Notes: generated from the letters alone by a model not told the origin. A DNA stretch of 64,000 nt from Corallococcus macrosporus DSM 14697 (GCF_002305895.1 NZ_CP022203.1:2396501-2460500); one strand, 5' to 3'. Shown: positions 24,230 through 36,123, counted from the first letter of the stretch. Made by a program: numbers and translations.

Positions 24230-25513
24230 ATGGCGGGCAAGAACGTGGAGAAGCGAGACAACCAGACCCTCTGCTGCTCCTTCTGTGGAAAGTCACAGAA
24301 GGAGGTCAAGAAGCTCATCGCGGGGCCGACGGTCTACATCTGCGACGAGTGCATCGGGCTGTGCAACGACATCATCGCGGAGGAGATTGACCGCGAGGAG
24401 ACGAAGGACACCAAGCTGCGCATCCCCCGGCCCTCCGAAATCAAGGCGGTGCTGGACGAGTACGTGATTGGGCAGGAGCGGGCGAAGAAGACGCTCTCCG
24501 TCGCCGTGCACAACCACTACAAGCGCATCGAGTCCAAGGTCTCCATGGAGGACGTGGAGCTCCAGAAGAGCAACATCCTCCTGCTGGGGCCCACCGGCAG
24601 CGGCAAGACGCTGCTGGCGCAGACGCTGGCGCGCATCCTCAACGTGCCCTTCACCATCGCCGACGCCACCTGCCTCACCGAGGCCGGCTACGTGGGCGAG
24701 GACGTGGAGAACATCATCGTCAACCTGCTGCAGGCCGCCGACCACGACATCGAGCGGGCCCAGCGCGGCATCGTCTACATCGACGAAATCGACAAGATCG
24801 CCCGCAAGTCGGAGAACCCCTCCATCACCCGCGACGTCAGCGGCGAGGGCGTCCAGCAGGCGCTGCTCAAGCTCATCGAAGGCACGGTGGCCAACGTCCC
24901 GCCCAAGGGGGGCCGCAAGCACCCGCAGCAGGAGTTCCTGCAGGTGGACACCACCAACATCCTCTTCATCTGTGGCGGCGCCTTCGGCGGGCTGGACCAG
25001 GTGATTGAGCGGCGCCTGGGTGGGCGCAGCCTGGGCTTTGGCGCGGAGGTTCAATCCAAGAAGCAGCGCAGCCTCACGGAGCTGCTCAAGCACGTGGAGC
25101 CGGAGGACCTGCTGAAGTTCGGCATGATTCCGGAGTTCATCGGCCGCCTGCCCATCATCACCGCGCTGGAGGAGCTGGATGAGGCCGCCCTCATCAACAT
25201 CCTCAACCAGCCGAAGAACGCGCTCACCAAGCAGTACCGCAAGCTCTTCGAGCTGGACGGCGTGACGCTGAAGTTCACCGACGGCGCCCTCAAGGCCATT
25301 GCCAACGAGGCCATCCGCCGCAAGGCGGGCGCCCGTGGCCTGCGCTCCATCCTGGAGTCGGCCATGCTGGACGTGATGTACGAAATCCCGTCCCGCAAGA
25401 CGGCCCGCGAGGTGCTCATCTCCGAGGAGGTCATCCTCAAGAAGAGCGAGCCGGTGGTGCTCCACGCACAGCCGGAGAAGGACGCCGCGGAGCCCAAGAA
25501 GGAATCCGCCTGA
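24230..25513 (+). CDS. clpX: ATP-dependent Clp protease ATPase subunit ClpX
   Basis: A 427-residue AAA+ unfoldase that delivers substrates to ClpP. The N-terminal C4 zinc domain has CSFC (16-19) and CDEC (38-41). The AAA+ core shows Walker A GPTGSGKT, Walker [13 protein letters not shown], the pore-loop GYVGED and the sensor regions. The ClpP-docking loop reads LGF (in [10 protein letters not shown]) in place of the usual IGF, a conservative change. The ATG at 24230 follows AGGGAC. The gap of 216 bases from clpP with a terminator implies separate transcription. Confidence 0.96.
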   Translation: MAGKNVEKRDNQTLCCSFCGKSQKEVKKLIAGPTVYICDECIGLCNDIIAEEIDREETKDTKLRIPRPSEIKAVLDEYVIGQERAKKTLSVAVHNHYKRIESKVSMEDVELQKSNILLLGPTGSGKTLLAQTLARILNVPFTIADATCLTEAGYVGEDVENIIVNLLQAADHDIERAQRGIVYIDEIDKIARKSENPSITRDVSGEGVQQALLKLIEGTVANVPPKGGRKHPQQEFLQVDTTNILFICGGAFGGLDQVIERRLGGRSLGFGAEVQSKKQRSLTELLKHVEPEDLLKFGMIPEFIGRLPIITALEELDEAALINILNQPKNALTKQYRKLFELDGVTLKFTDGALKAIANEAIRRKAGARGLRSILESAMLDVMYEIPSRKTAREVLISEEVILKKSEPVVLHAQPEKDAAEPKKESA

Positions 25514-25516
25514 CGT

Positions 25517-25537
25517 CCGGGCCCGCGCGGGGCCCGG
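25517..25537 (+). terminator. GC-rich hairpin after clpX
   Basis: An eight-pair stem CCGGGCCC/GGGCCCGG with a five-base loop lies four bases after the clpX stop. It has no T-tract, so termination is only probable. Confidence 0.42.
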
Positions 25538-25681
25538 GGTCGTCTGGTTGACGGGGCGCGTCACGGAGCCACCTGGTGTGGTCCGGGCGCGCCCCTTTCG
25601 TCAGGCGGGTGGGCGGGCTTGCGTTGGCCCCGCCACACTTTTTGTGGGACGGCCGGGGGCCTTTCTGTATGTGCTGGGCCC

Positions 25682-27874
25682 ATGAGAAAGCTGCTCGTCC
25701 CCGCCCTGATGTCGCTCGCGGCGTGCGCCTCGCAGAAGGAGGCCGCGCGCGAGGAGCTGCCCGCGGCAGCCTCCGCGGCCCCCGTACCTGAGGAGTCTCC
25801 CCGCATGGCCTACCCGGCGACCCGGGCGGAGCAGGTTGTCGATACGTTGCACGGCGTCCAGGTGGCGGACCCGTACCGCTGGCTCGAGGACGAGAAGGCC
25901 CCCGAGGTCCAGGCGTGGATGACGGCGCAGGACGCGTTCGCCCGCGAGCAGCTCGCGAAGTTCCCCGGCCGTGACGCGCTGGCCGCGCGCTTCAAGGAGC
26001 TGTTCTACACCGACTCCATCTCCACCCCGTCGCGCCGCAACGGGCGCTTCTTCTACGTCCGCACCCACAAGGACAAGGAGAAGGCCATCCTCTACTGGCG
26101 CCAGGGCGAGAGCGGGCCGGAGAAGGTGCTGTTGGATCCGAACGGCTGGAGCAAGGACGGCACCGTGTCCCTGGGCACGTGGGCCGTGTCCTGGGACGGC
26201 AAGAAGGTGGCCTTCGCCCAGAAGCCCAACGCCGCGGACGAAGCCATCCTGCACGTCATCGACGTGGACTCCGGTGAGTGGTCCAAGGTGGACGTCATCG
26301 AGGGCGGCAAGTACGCCACGCCCAAGTGGACGCCGGACAGCAAGGGCTTCTACTACGAGTGGCTGCCCACCGACCCCTCCATCAAGGTGGACGAGCGGCC
26401 CGGCTACACCACCATCCGCTACCACGCGCTGGGCACGGACCCGGCGAAGGACGCGGTGGTGCACGAGCGCACCGGCGACCCGACGACGTTCCTCGAGAGC
26501 GACCTGAGCCGCGACGGCAAGTACCTCTTCGTCTACGTCCTGCGTGGCTGGAGCGAGAACGACGTCTACTGGAAGCGCCCGGGCGAGAAGGACTTCCGCC
26601 TGCTGGTGAAGGGCGCGGGCGCCAAGTACGAGGTGCACGCCTGGAAGGACCGCTTCTACGTCGTCACCGACGAGGGCGCTCCGCGTCAGCGCATCTTCGA
26701 GGTGGACCCGGCGAAGACGGACCGCGCGGCGTGGAAGGAAATCGTGGCCGAGGACCCGGTGGCCTCGCTCCAGTCGGCGCGCATCGTCGGCGGACACCTG
26801 GCGCTGGAGTACCTGAAGGACGCCACCACCGAGGTGCGCGTGGCCACGCTGAAGGGCAAGCCGGTGCGCACGGTGGAGTTGCCGGGCGTCGGCGCCGCGT
26901 CGAACCTGGTGGGCCTGGAGGACCTGGACGAGGCCTATTTCCTCTTCACGTCCTTCACCACGCCCCGGCAGATCTACAAGACGTCCGTCAGCACCGGGAA
27001 GTCCGAGCTGTGGGCCAAGGTGGACCTGCCCATGAACCCGGAGCAGTACAAGGTCGACCAGGTCTTCTACACGTCCAAGGACGGGACGAAGGTGCCCATG
27101 TTCGTGGTGCACCGCAAGGACCTGGCGCTGGACGGCAACGCGCCCACGCTCCTGTACGGCTACGGCGGCTTCAACGTGAGCATGGAGCCCACCTTCCGGG
27201 CGAGCATCCTGCCCTGGCTGGACGCGGGCGGCGTGTACGCGGTGGCCAACCTGCGCGGCGGTGGTGAGTATGGCAAGGCCTGGCACGACGCCGGCCGCCT
27301 GGACAAGAAGCAGAACGTCTTCGACGACTTCCACGCGGCGGCCGAGCACCTGATTCAGGCGAAGTACACGCAGCCGAAGAAGCTGGCCATCCACGGCGGC
27401 AGCAACGGCGGCCTGCTGGTGGGCGCGGCCATGACGCAGCGGCCGGAGCTCTACGGGGCGGTGGTGTGCGCGGTGCCCCTGCTGGACATGGTGCGCTACC
27501 ACCTCTTCGGCAGCGGCCGGACCTGGATTCCGGAGTACGGCACGGCGGACAAGGCCGAGGACTTCAAGACGCTGCACGCCTACTCGCCCTACCACCACGT
27601 GCGGCCGGACGTGCGCTACCCCGCGCTGCTGATGATGGCCGCGGACCACGATGACCGCGTGGACCCCATGCACGCCCGCAAGTTCGTGGCGGCGGTGCAG
27701 AACGCCCCGGGCAACCCCACGCCGGCCCTGCTGCGCATCGAGGCCAACGCGGGCCACGGCGGCGCGGACCAGGTGGCCAAGGCCATTGAGTCCAGCGTGG
27801 ACCTGTATTCGTTCCTGTTCCATGCCCTGGAGGTCCAGGGGGCACAGGGTGGGGTGGCGGCGCAGGGCCGCTGA
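25682..27874 (+). CDS. prolyl endopeptidase (S9A), predicted lipoprotein
   Basis: A 730-residue prolyl oligopeptidase that cleaves after proline in short peptides. An N-terminal signal [15 protein letters not shown] places a lipidated Cys at 15, then a linker leads to the beta-propeller (about 45-440) and the alpha/beta-hydrolase domain. The catalytic Ser is in GGSNGG, the Asp in HDDRVDP and the His in NAGHGG, as in family S9A. From memory the sequence is very close to the structurally characterised M. xanthus enzyme; a pairwise alignment would settle how close. The lipoprotein signal implies an envelope or outer-membrane location. Terminator-like hairpins flank it, so it is probably monocistronic. 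Confidence 0.92.
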   Translation: MRKLLVPALMSLAACASQKEAAREELPAAASAAPVPEESPRMAYPATRAEQVVDTLHGVQVADPYRWLEDEKAPEVQAWMTAQDAFAREQLAKFPGRDALAARFKELFYTDSISTPSRRNGRFFYVRTHKDKEKAILYWRQGESGPEKVLLDPNGWSKDGTVSLGTWAVSWDGKKVAFAQKPNAADEAILHVIDVDSGEWSKVDVIEGGKYATPKWTPDSKGFYYEWLPTDPSIKVDERPGYTTIRYHALGTDPAKDAVVHERTGDPTTFLESDLSRDGKYLFVYVLRGWSENDVYWKRPGEKDFRLLVKGAGAKYEVHAWKDRFYVVTDEGAPRQRIFEVDPAKTDRAAWKEIVAEDPVASLQSARIVGGHLALEYLKDATTEVRVATLKGKPVRTVELPGVGAASNLVGLEDLDEAYFLFTSFTTPRQIYKTSVSTGKSELWAKVDLPMNPEQYKVDQVFYTSKDGTKVPMFVVHRKDLALDGNAPTLLYGYGGFNVSMEPTFRASILPWLDAGGVYAVANLRGGGEYGKAWHDAGRLDKKQNVFDDFHAAAEHLIQAKYTQPKKLAIHGGSNGGLLVGAAMTQRPELYGAVVCAVPLLDMVRYHLFGSGRTWIPEYGTADKAEDFKTLHAYSPYHHVRPDVRYPALLMMAADHDDRVDPMHARKFVAAVQNAPGNPTPALLRIEANAGHGGADQVAKAIESSVDLYSFLFHALEVQGAQGGVAAQGR

Positions 27875-27889
27875 CACCCCCGGCGAACG

Positions 27890-27906
27890 CCCGAGGGAGC
27901 CTCGGG
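27890..27906 (+). terminator. hairpin after the prolyl endopeptidase gene
   Basis: A seven-pair stem CCCGAGG/CCTCGGG with a GAG loop, followed by TGTTCCCTT. It stands 15 bases after the stop codon and is a plausible weak terminator. The following 167 bases before lon hold a TTATAG that could be a -10 box but no matching -35. Confidence 0.45.
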
Positions 27907-28073
27907 TGTTCCCTTGATGGCACGACGCCGTTCCCCAATCTTGAGCCGGGGAACGGCGCCGCGAATCGCCGTGTTATAGAACTGCTGCATCCCGTACGAA
28001 TGCTCGGCGAGCGAGCAGACGGGCAACTCTTCTAGGGGCCTGATTCACCCAAGGGCCCGCAGGTGGCGGATAC

Positions 28074-30530
<2,457 letters not shown>

Positions 30531-30673
30531 CGGAGCCGGATGACAGCACCCGGCGGGCCATCGCGCCTGCCGGGCTGGGCTGAAGGGAAGCCAGGATGCC
30601 GGACGACCAGGGTCGCCGGGCTCCTGGCTTCTCCTTTTTCGGGGCCTGGGCCTTCGGGGTAGAAGAGGCCCTG

Positions 30674-32380
30674 GTGGCTCCGCGCGCTCGACTCCGGTGG
30701 TGGTGGTTCCTGCTGGCCGTGTGGGCCGCCTCGTGTGGGCCCTGCGGCTTCCAGCCGGAGCCCGGCGTGAAGGTGGTGGTGCCGGCCATGCCCACCACGC
30801 TGGATTGGAGCCACTCCGACCCGGATAGCTGGGCCAACTACCCGGTGATGCTGGCCACGCAGCGCGGACTCACCCAGTTGGGGCCGGACCATGGCGTGGA
30901 GCCTGGGCTGGCCGAGCGGTGGGGGCGCGTCACGGACGGGCAGGGGCGCGACGTCTACACGTTCCACCTGCGGCGGGACGTGCGCTGGTCCAATGGCGCG
31001 CCGCTCGTCGCCCGCGACTTCGTCATCGGCTGGCGGCGCGCGCTCCAGGGCCGCGAGCGCGGGGAGATGGCGGACCTGGCGGGGGCGGCGGAGGCGCTGG
31101 CGCTCCAGGAGCGGGGCGCGCCGGAGACGGAGGTCCGCGCCGCGCTGGAGCGCGTGGGCGTGGAGGCCGTGGACGCGCACACGCTGCGGGTGACGCTGGC
31201 GCGGCCGCGCAGCTACTTCCTGGCGCGCGTGGCCAACGTGTACCTGTTCTATCCGGCGCCCTCGGCGGACCTGGAGGGGAAGTCGGACGAGGCCGTCCGC
31301 GACTACTTCGACCGCCCTCGCGACGGCCGGCCGCTGGCCCTGGGGCCGTACCGCGTGGAGCGGTGGGACCGCGCGGGCGAGCGCGTGCGGCTGGTCCACA
31401 ACCCGGCCTCGGCGTTTGCCTCGCCGCTGGCGGAAGGGGAGACGCCTGCCCCGGTCATCACCCTGATGAAGTCGGAGATTGGCCCGGCGCTGTATGAGCG
31501 GGGACGGGTGGACTTCGTCTTCGTGGACAGCGCCGCGGCGCTGCGCATCCACCGGCCGGACGACCTGCGCCGCGAGCCGCTGCTGTCCACCTACTTCCTG
31601 GCCTTCAACACGGAGAGGGCGCCGCTGGACAGGCCGGAGGTGCGGCGCGCGCTGGCTCGGGCGTTGGACCGCGAGGCGCTGCTGGCGGGGCTGCTGCCCG
31701 TGGCGCGGCCGTCCCATGTGCTGCTGCCGCCGGAGCTCCCGGGGGCCGCGACGGCGGCCGAGGCCGAGCGCCTGCCGCGCTACGCGCCGGAGCAGGCCCG
31801 GGCGGAGCTGGCGGGGGTGGCGGGCTTGGAGCGGCCGCTGCGGCTCATCTACCGGTCGGGGGATGGCTTCGTGCCCGAGGTGGCCATCGCGGAGCGGGTG
31901 GCCGCGCAGCTCGCGCGCGTGGGCGTGCGGGTGGTGTTGGAGGCGCGCTCGGATTTCTCGGCGGAGATTTCCCGGCGCTCGGCGCAGGGGCCCCGCACGT
32001 ATGACTTGTACCTGCGGCGCCTGGGCGCGGACTACGCGCACCCGAACACGTTCTTCACGCTTTTCGAGCGCGAGGGCAATCACCAGACGGGCTGGGAGAC
32101 GCAGGCGGGCGGCGAGCCGATGGCGCGCTTCGAGCGATTGCTGGCGCAGGGCGACGGCGCGCCGGATGAGGCGACTGCCCGTGCGTCCTATGTCCAGGCG
32201 CAGGAGGTGCTGGTGGGGGAGCAGGCCGTGATTGCGCCGCTGTACCACCCGGACCGTTACTACCGCGCGCGGGAGCGGCTGCGCGGCGTGGACGTGGACC
32301 CCTTCAACTTCCTGGCGCTGCGCGCGCTTCGCCTGAGGGCGGTGGCGGCGGATGCGCCCCGGGCGGAGGATGCCCCGTGA
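30674..32380 (+). CDS. peptide/nickel-type ABC transporter substrate-binding lipoprotein
   Basis: A 568-residue extracytoplasmic solute receptor of the OppA/DppA class (SBP_bac_5). The GTG at 30674 gives a lipoprotein signal MAPRARLRWWWFLLAVWAASC with Cys21 lipidated, and it has AGAGG 6 bases upstream; the longer ATG frame from 30596 lacks this logic. Family features include MPTTLDWSHSDPDSWANYPV, LAERWGRVTDGQGRDVYTFHLRRDV-type entry motifs (short form: FHLRRDVRWSNG) and DVDPFNFLALRALRLR near the end. Two permease genes follow, but no ATPase gene. The ligand is unknown; oligopeptides are the usual cargo. Confidence 0.86.
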   Translation: MAPRARLRWWWFLLAVWAASCGPCGFQPEPGVKVVVPAMPTTLDWSHSDPDSWANYPVMLATQRGLTQLGPDHGVEPGLAERWGRVTDGQGRDVYTFHLRRDVRWSNGAPLVARDFVIGWRRALQGRERGEMADLAGAAEALALQERGAPETEVRAALERVGVEAVDAHTLRVTLARPRSYFLARVANVYLFYPAPSADLEGKSDEAVRDYFDRPRDGRPLALGPYRVERWDRAGERVRLVHNPASAFASPLAEGETPAPVITLMKSEIGPALYERGRVDFVFVDSAAALRIHRPDDLRREPLLSTYFLAFNTERAPLDRPEVRRALARALDREALLAGLLPVARPSHVLLPPELPGAATAAEAERLPRYAPEQARAELAGVAGLERPLRLIYRSGDGFVPEVAIAERVAAQLARVGVRVVLEARSDFSAEISRRSAQGPRTYDLYLRRLGADYAHPNTFFTLFEREGNHQTGWETQAGGEPMARFERLLAQGDGAPDEATARASYVQAQEVLVGEQAVIAPLYHPDRYYRARERLRGVDVDPFNFLALRALRLRAVAADAPRAEDAP

Positions 32381-32583
32381 GCGGGAGGCAAGGCGCGTTG
32401 TCTGTCGCGAGCACTTCGCGTGGGACGCATGGCGGACGCGCTCTGGGTGGGCGTGGCGCTCAGGCTGACAAGCGCGTGTCATCCTCCATCGCCCAGCGGT
32501 GTGTTTCGAAGTCGGCTCGCGTTCGCCAGGTCATGCGGCGCTGGGCTGCTGGCGCGGGGCTCCGATGGGGAGGCGCGCCATGA
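32377..32583 (+). other. 68-codon spacer ORF coupled at both ends
   Basis: A GTG-initiated frame overlaps the stop codon of the binding-protein gene (GTGA), and its own stop overlaps the start of the first permease (ATGA). The encoded sequence is basic and unfamiliar, and third positions are much less GC-rich than in real genes here, so a functional protein is doubtful. The frame may instead carry ribosomes across the 199-base spacer. Confidence 0.25.
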
Positions 32584-33464
32584 GGGCCATTGCCCAGCGA
32601 CTGTCGCGGCAGCTCATCCTGGTGCCAGTCGTGGCCGTGGCGTCGTACTTCCTCATGGCCTCGTTGCCGCTGACCGCGGAGACGGACGCGAAGCGGCAGG
32701 TGTCGCGAGAGCTGGCGGCGTCGTACCGGCGGGACCTGGGCATTGGTGAGCCGCTGGGCTTCCTGCGCCCGTGGGAGAAGCTCTTTCGCGGTGAGCGCCT
32801 GGGCACGAGCGCCCAGGGCATCACGGGCGATGAGCTGCTGACGAAGCTGTCCGGCAGCGTGGGCGTGGGGCTGATGGCGCTGCCGCTCGCGCTGACGTGG
32901 GCCCTGGGTTTCGCGTTGCTGCGCACCCGGTGGCGCAAGGGCCGGTGGGCCGCGCTCGGTGACGTGGTGCCCGCCGTGGCTTTCGGTACGCCCGTGTTCA
33001 TCCCCGCGTTGCTGCTGGCGCCCGGCGTGGTGGAGCGGGGCTACCTGCTGCCGGAGCTGTGCGCGGCGCTGGTGACGTCCATCTGGCCCGGCATCTTCCT
33101 GGGCACGCTGGTGGGTGATTCGCTGGAGGCCGAGCTGTCGCGTGACTACGTGCGCACCGCGCTGGGCAAGGGCCTGTCTCGCGCCGCCGTGCTGCGCCGC
33201 CACGTCCTGCCCAATGTCTGGCCGGCCATGCTGGACGCGGTGGGGCCGGTGGCCACGTCGCTGCTCGCCGGCTCCTTCGCGGCGGAGCGCGTGCTGGGCC
33301 TGCCGTACTTCGGCCAGCTCTACGTGTTGGCGGTGCTCAACAAGCAGGTGGCCGTCGTCGTGGTCGCCACCACCACCTTCGCGACCTTGCTCGTCGTCGT
33401 GAGCCTCGCGGTGGAGGTCCTTCGCTACGCCGTGGACCCGCGCTCGCGGGAGGCCTCGGCATGA
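32580..33464 (+). CDS. ABC transporter permease, DppB/OppB type
   Basis: A 294-residue inner-membrane permease. After an N-terminal helix (QLILVPVVAVASYFLMASL) comes a periplasmic loop and about five more hydrophobic segments. The cytoplasmic EAA-type loop is visible as YVRTALGKGLSRAAVLRRHVLPN (family form: yvrtAraKGLs..vl.rH.lrN), which docks the ATPase. The ATG at 32580 has GGGGAGG 7 bases upstream and is preferred over in-frame starts at 32499 and 32565. It is somewhat shorter than usual DppB (about 330). The gene is coupled to the next by a 25-codon micro-ORF. Confidence 0.85.
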   Translation: MRAIAQRLSRQLILVPVVAVASYFLMASLPLTAETDAKRQVSRELAASYRRDLGIGEPLGFLRPWEKLFRGERLGTSAQGITGDELLTKLSGSVGVGLMALPLALTWALGFALLRTRWRKGRWAALGDVVPAVAFGTPVFIPALLLAPGVVERGYLLPELCAALVTSIWPGIFLGTLVGDSLEAELSRDYVRTALGKGLSRAAVLRRHVLPNVWPAMLDAVGPVATSLLAGSFAAERVLGLPYFGQLYVLAVLNKQVAVVVVATTTFATLLVVVSLAVEVLRYAVDPRSREASA

Positions 33465-33538
33465 GCCTCGTTCTCGCGCACGCGTGTGGCGGCCTGGCGC
33501 CCCCCACCCCCCCGCGCTCCCCGGAGGCCTCGGCATGA
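33461..33538 (+). other. 25-codon micro-ORF coupling the two permease genes
   Basis: The ATG at 33461 overlaps the first permease stop (ATGA), and the micro-ORF ends in a TGA that overlaps the ATG of the second permease. The two junctions share the sequence GGCCTCGGCATGAGCC 74 bases apart, so the spacer appears to be an imperfect duplication of the original gene junction. The peptide is rich in Pro and Ala and unlikely to have its own function. Confidence 0.4.
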
Positions 33539-34347
33539 GCCGGATTCCCACGCGCGCCCGCGTCGGCCTGGCGCTCCTCGTGGGGCTGGGCCTGCTCAGC
33601 CTCGTGGCGGGGCGGCTCTTCCCGGAGGCCCTGGCCAGCACCTGTCCGCTGGGCATGGACCCCACGCGCCCGGACCGGAGCGTGTGCGAGCTCGCCTTCG
33701 GTGGGCTCTGGGTCTCCCTCGCCGTGGGGCTCGCGGCGGGCGCGCTCTCCACGCTCATCGGCCTCGCCGTGGCCGCCGCTGCGCGCCTGTCCGGCGGCGC
33801 GGTGGAGCAGACGCTGCTGCGCGCCGTGGACGCCGTCTTCGCCCTGCCGGACGTGCTGGTGGTGATGGTGCTCCAGCTCGCGGGGCAGTCGCTCTCCGAC
33901 GCGGGCGTCGGCGGCGGCCTGGGCCCCTTCGGGCTGATGGTCGTCTCGCTGGCCCTGGTCGGCTGGGCGGGCCCCGCGCGCATGTTCCGCAACCGCCTGG
34001 CGACGCTCGAATCGCAGGAGTACGTGGCCGCGTCCCGGGCGCTGGGCGGAGGTGGCCTGCACCTGCTGCGCGTCCACCTGTGGCCCGCGCTGCGGCCCTT
34101 CGCGCTGGCGGTGTTCCTGTCCCGGCTCCCCGCCGCCATCCTCACCGAGTCCACCGTGAGCTTCTTCGGCATCGCCCGGATGGAGCCCATGTCCCTGGGC
34201 CGCTACCTGGGCACCAGCTACGCCGCCCTCATCTACGAAGGCGGCGGCCGCGTGGTGCTGCCCGCCTGGGCGCTGCTCGTGCTGCTGGTGCTCGGCGCCT
34301 CGCTCGCCTCCCAGGCACTCTCCGGGGCACCTCGCAGGGCAGCCTGA
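33535..34347 (+). CDS. ABC transporter permease, DppC/OppC type
   Basis: A 270-residue inner-membrane permease that pairs with the preceding DppB-type protein. Hydrophobic segments are near 8-28, 62-85, 95-120, 128-150 and 225-255. The EAA loop reads EYVAASRALGGGGLHLLRVH (family form with Ala and Gly conserved). A GGAGG site precedes the ATG. No ATPase genes follow, so the importer must use ATPases encoded elsewhere. The downstream receiver gene is separated by 103 bases with a palindrome and is probably a new unit. Confidence 0.84.
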   Translation: MSRIPTRARVGLALLVGLGLLSLVAGRLFPEALASTCPLGMDPTRPDRSVCELAFGGLWVSLAVGLAAGALSTLIGLAVAAAARLSGGAVEQTLLRAVDAVFALPDVLVVMVLQLAGQSLSDAGVGGGLGPFGLMVVSLALVGWAGPARMFRNRLATLESQEYVAASRALGGGGLHLLRVHLWPALRPFALAVFLSRLPAAILTESTVSFFGIARMEPMSLGRYLGTSYAALIYEGGGRVVLPAWALLVLLVLGASLASQALSGAPRRAA

Positions 34348-34390
34348 CGGACAGCGCGGAGGGGCGCCGGCCCCCGCGCGAAGTGGAATT

Positions 34391-34402
34391 CCCAACGTTG
34401 GG
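34391..34402. promoter_or_regulatory. 12-bp perfect palindrome
   Basis: CCCAACGTTGGG lies in the 103-base gap between the permease gene and the receiver gene, about 48 bases before the receiver start. It could be an operator for a dimeric regulator; no other copy was searched for. Confidence 0.3.
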
Positions 34403-34450
34403 GGAGGGGTTTCTCTCACACGGAAACCTTTTGCCCACATCGGTGCCTCC

Positions 34451-34912
34451 ATGTCCCTGACGCCCAGCGAAGAGCTTGTCACCTCCACCGAACTCGACTC
34501 CCGCGAGCGCGAGGAGCGCACGGACTCTCTCAAGCTGGAGCCCGCGCGCGGCGCCGTGCTGGTCGTCGAGGACGACCCGTCCCACCGTGAAATCCTGGTG
34601 GAGATGCTGGCGGGTTGGGGCTACGAGCCCCTGCCCGTGGGCAGCGCCGAGGAGGCGGAGTTCGCCGTGCGCAACAAGCGCATGGACGCCGCCATCGTCG
34701 ACGTCTTCCTGCCCGGCCGCAGCGGCGCCACGCTCATGTCCCGCCTGCGCGAGCGCTTCCCCCAGTCCGTCCTCATCGGCGTCAGCGCCATGAGCGACGC
34801 GGCCATGGCGCGCAAGTGCAAGGGGCTGGGCGCGGACCTCTTCATCGGAAAGCCCCTGGACCCCCAGCGGCTGGCCGAGGCCCTCCAGACCAGGCACACG
34901 AGCTGGCACTGA
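34451..34912 (+). CDS. single-domain response regulator
   Basis: A 153-residue receiver-only protein. After a polar 33-residue N-terminal extension the CheY-like domain starts with GAVLVVEDDP (acidic residues Glu40, Asp41, Asp42). The phospho-acceptor is Asp84 in AIVDVFLPGRSG, the switch Ser lies in GVSAMSD and the conserved Lys in FIGKPLD. There is no output domain, so it acts by protein contact or phosphorelay. No kinase gene is beside it, common for myxobacterial two-component proteins. The N-terminal extension is low-complexity and acidic. Confidence 0.88.
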   Translation: MSLTPSEELVTSTELDSREREERTDSLKLEPARGAVLVVEDDPSHREILVEMLAGWGYEPLPVGSAEEAEFAVRNKRMDAAIVDVFLPGRSGATLMSRLRERFPQSVLIGVSAMSDAAMARKCKGLGADLFIGKPLDPQRLAEALQTRHTSWH

Positions 34913-34983
34913 TGCCCCTCCGGCCGGGGCTTCCGGGGCGGGTTCCGGTTGCGCCATCCGCGTGAACGGTTGATGCTCCTGGC

Positions 34984-35529
34984 GTGAAGAACCTCGCTCC
35001 CGGCTTGCTGCTGGCCATGCCCCAGCTCGGCGACCCGAATTTCCACCGCTCGGTCGTCTTGATGCTGGAGCACTCGGAGACGGGCTCCATGGGGCTCGTC
35101 ATCAACCGGGGGGCGCCCCTCACGCTCGGCGAGCTGGCGCGCGGGCAGAACCTGGGCATCGCCGCCGGACGGAAGGAGCACGCCGTCTTCCTGGGCGGGC
35201 CGGTGGAGCCCCAGCGGGGCTTCGTCCTCCACGACGACACGGAGCAGCGGGAGAAGCACTCGGTGCTGCCCGGCCTGTACCTGAGCGTGACGCTGGACGC
35301 GCTGGGCCCGCTCCTGACGAACCCGAACCCACGCCTGCGCTTCTGCCTGGGGTACGCGGGCTGGGGGCCCAAGCAACTCGAGAGCGAGATTGCCGCCGGC
35401 TCCTGGCTCTTCACCGAGGCCACCGCGGAGTCGGTGCTCGGGCAGGAGCCGTCGAAGCTGTGGGACGCGACTTTGCGAAGCATGGGGGTGGACCCCGCCA
35501 TGCTGGTGATGGGAAGGGGAATGAACTGA
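34984..35529 (+). CDS. YqgE/AlgH family protein (UPF0301)
   Basis: A 181-residue protein of the conserved YqgE/AlgH family, small alpha/beta proteins of unclear biochemical role. The family signature is visible: LLAMPQLGDPNFHRSVVLML at the N-terminus (residues 9-28), GSMGLVINRG, FLGGPVEPQRGFVLH and a later LGYAGWGPKQLESE. The GTG start is at the family N-terminus. Its stop codon overlaps the bolA start (TGATG), so YqgE, BolA and Grx4 appear to be co-expressed; that links YqgE to iron-sulfur or redox functions only by context. Confidence 0.88.
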   Translation: MKNLAPGLLLAMPQLGDPNFHRSVVLMLEHSETGSMGLVINRGAPLTLGELARGQNLGIAAGRKEHAVFLGGPVEPQRGFVLHDDTEQREKHSVLPGLYLSVTLDALGPLLTNPNPRLRFCLGYAGWGPKQLESEIAAGSWLFTEATAESVLGQEPSKLWDATLRSMGVDPAMLVMGRGMN

Positions 35530-35786
35530 TGCTCGACGCCGAATTCATCCGGGCCCGCATCCTGGAGGCCCTGCCGGGCTCCGAGGTGGAGGTGCGGGAC
35601 TACACCGGGACGGGAGACCACTACGAGGCCCGGGTGGTCAGCCCCGACTTCGCTGGGAAAGCCATGGTGCAGCAGCACCAGCTCGTGTACGCGCCCCTCC
35701 AGCAGTGGCTGAAGAGCGGCGAGCTGCATGCGCTCGCGCTAAAGACCTATTCTCCCGAGCAGTGGAAGAAGCTCGGGACTCGCTAG
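35529..35786 (+). CDS. BolA family protein
   Basis: An 85-residue BolA-like protein. These form [2Fe-2S]-bridged complexes with monothiol glutaredoxins. The class-II-type fold is visible with SEVEVRDYTGTGDHYEARVV, then the H-loop region QQHQLVYAPLQQW and the HALALKTYSPEQW end. The conserved His (in QQHQLVY) can ligate the cluster. The gene overlaps yqgE and is followed 16 bases later by the partner glutaredoxin gene, the classic BolA-Grx pair. Confidence 0.9.
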   Translation: MLDAEFIRARILEALPGSEVEVRDYTGTGDHYEARVVSPDFAGKAMVQQHQLVYAPLQQWLKSGELHALALKTYSPEQWKKLGTR

Positions 35787-35802
35787 AAGGAGAGCGGTAC
35801 CC

Positions 35803-36123
35803 ATGACGCCTGAACTCAAGGCCCGGTTGGAGCAGGAGACCCGGGCGCACAAGATTGTGCTCTTCATGAAGGGCAACGCGCTGTTCCCCCAGTGTGGCTT
35901 CTCCGCGCGGGCGCTGCAGCTCCTGCAGCCCCTGGGTGAGGTCCACACGGTGGACGTGCTCGCCGACCCGGAGATTCGCCAGGGCATCAAGGACTTCACC
36001 AACTGGCCCACCATCCCCCAGATTTTCATCAACGGGCAGTTCATCGGCGGCTCCGACATCCTCATGGAGCTGGCCGAGCGCGGTGAGCTGGCCGACCTGG
36101 TCGCGGGCAAGAGCCCGGCCTAG
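35803..36123 (+). CDS. monothiol glutaredoxin, Grx4 family
   Basis: A 106-residue CGFS-type glutaredoxin that carries or delivers [2Fe-2S] clusters. The active site FPQCGFSARA has the single catalytic Cys, with the conserved KGNALFPQ stretch before it, the cis-Pro in WPTIPQIFI and GGSDILMEL for glutathione binding. The length matches Grx4 (about 105-115). A GGAG site precedes the ATG. It follows bolA directly, which supports a joint role in iron-sulfur trafficking. Confidence 0.93.
   Translation: MTPELKARLEQETRAHKIVLFMKGNALFPQCGFSARALQLLQPLGEVHTVDVLADPEIRQGIKDFTNWPTIPQIFINGQFIGGSDILMELAERGELADLVAGKSPA

Noticed and set aside
32420-32749. A 109-codon plus-strand frame across the spacer and the start of the first permease gene
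   Set aside because: It runs out of frame through the permease coding sequence, which has a good ribosome-binding site and clear family similarity.
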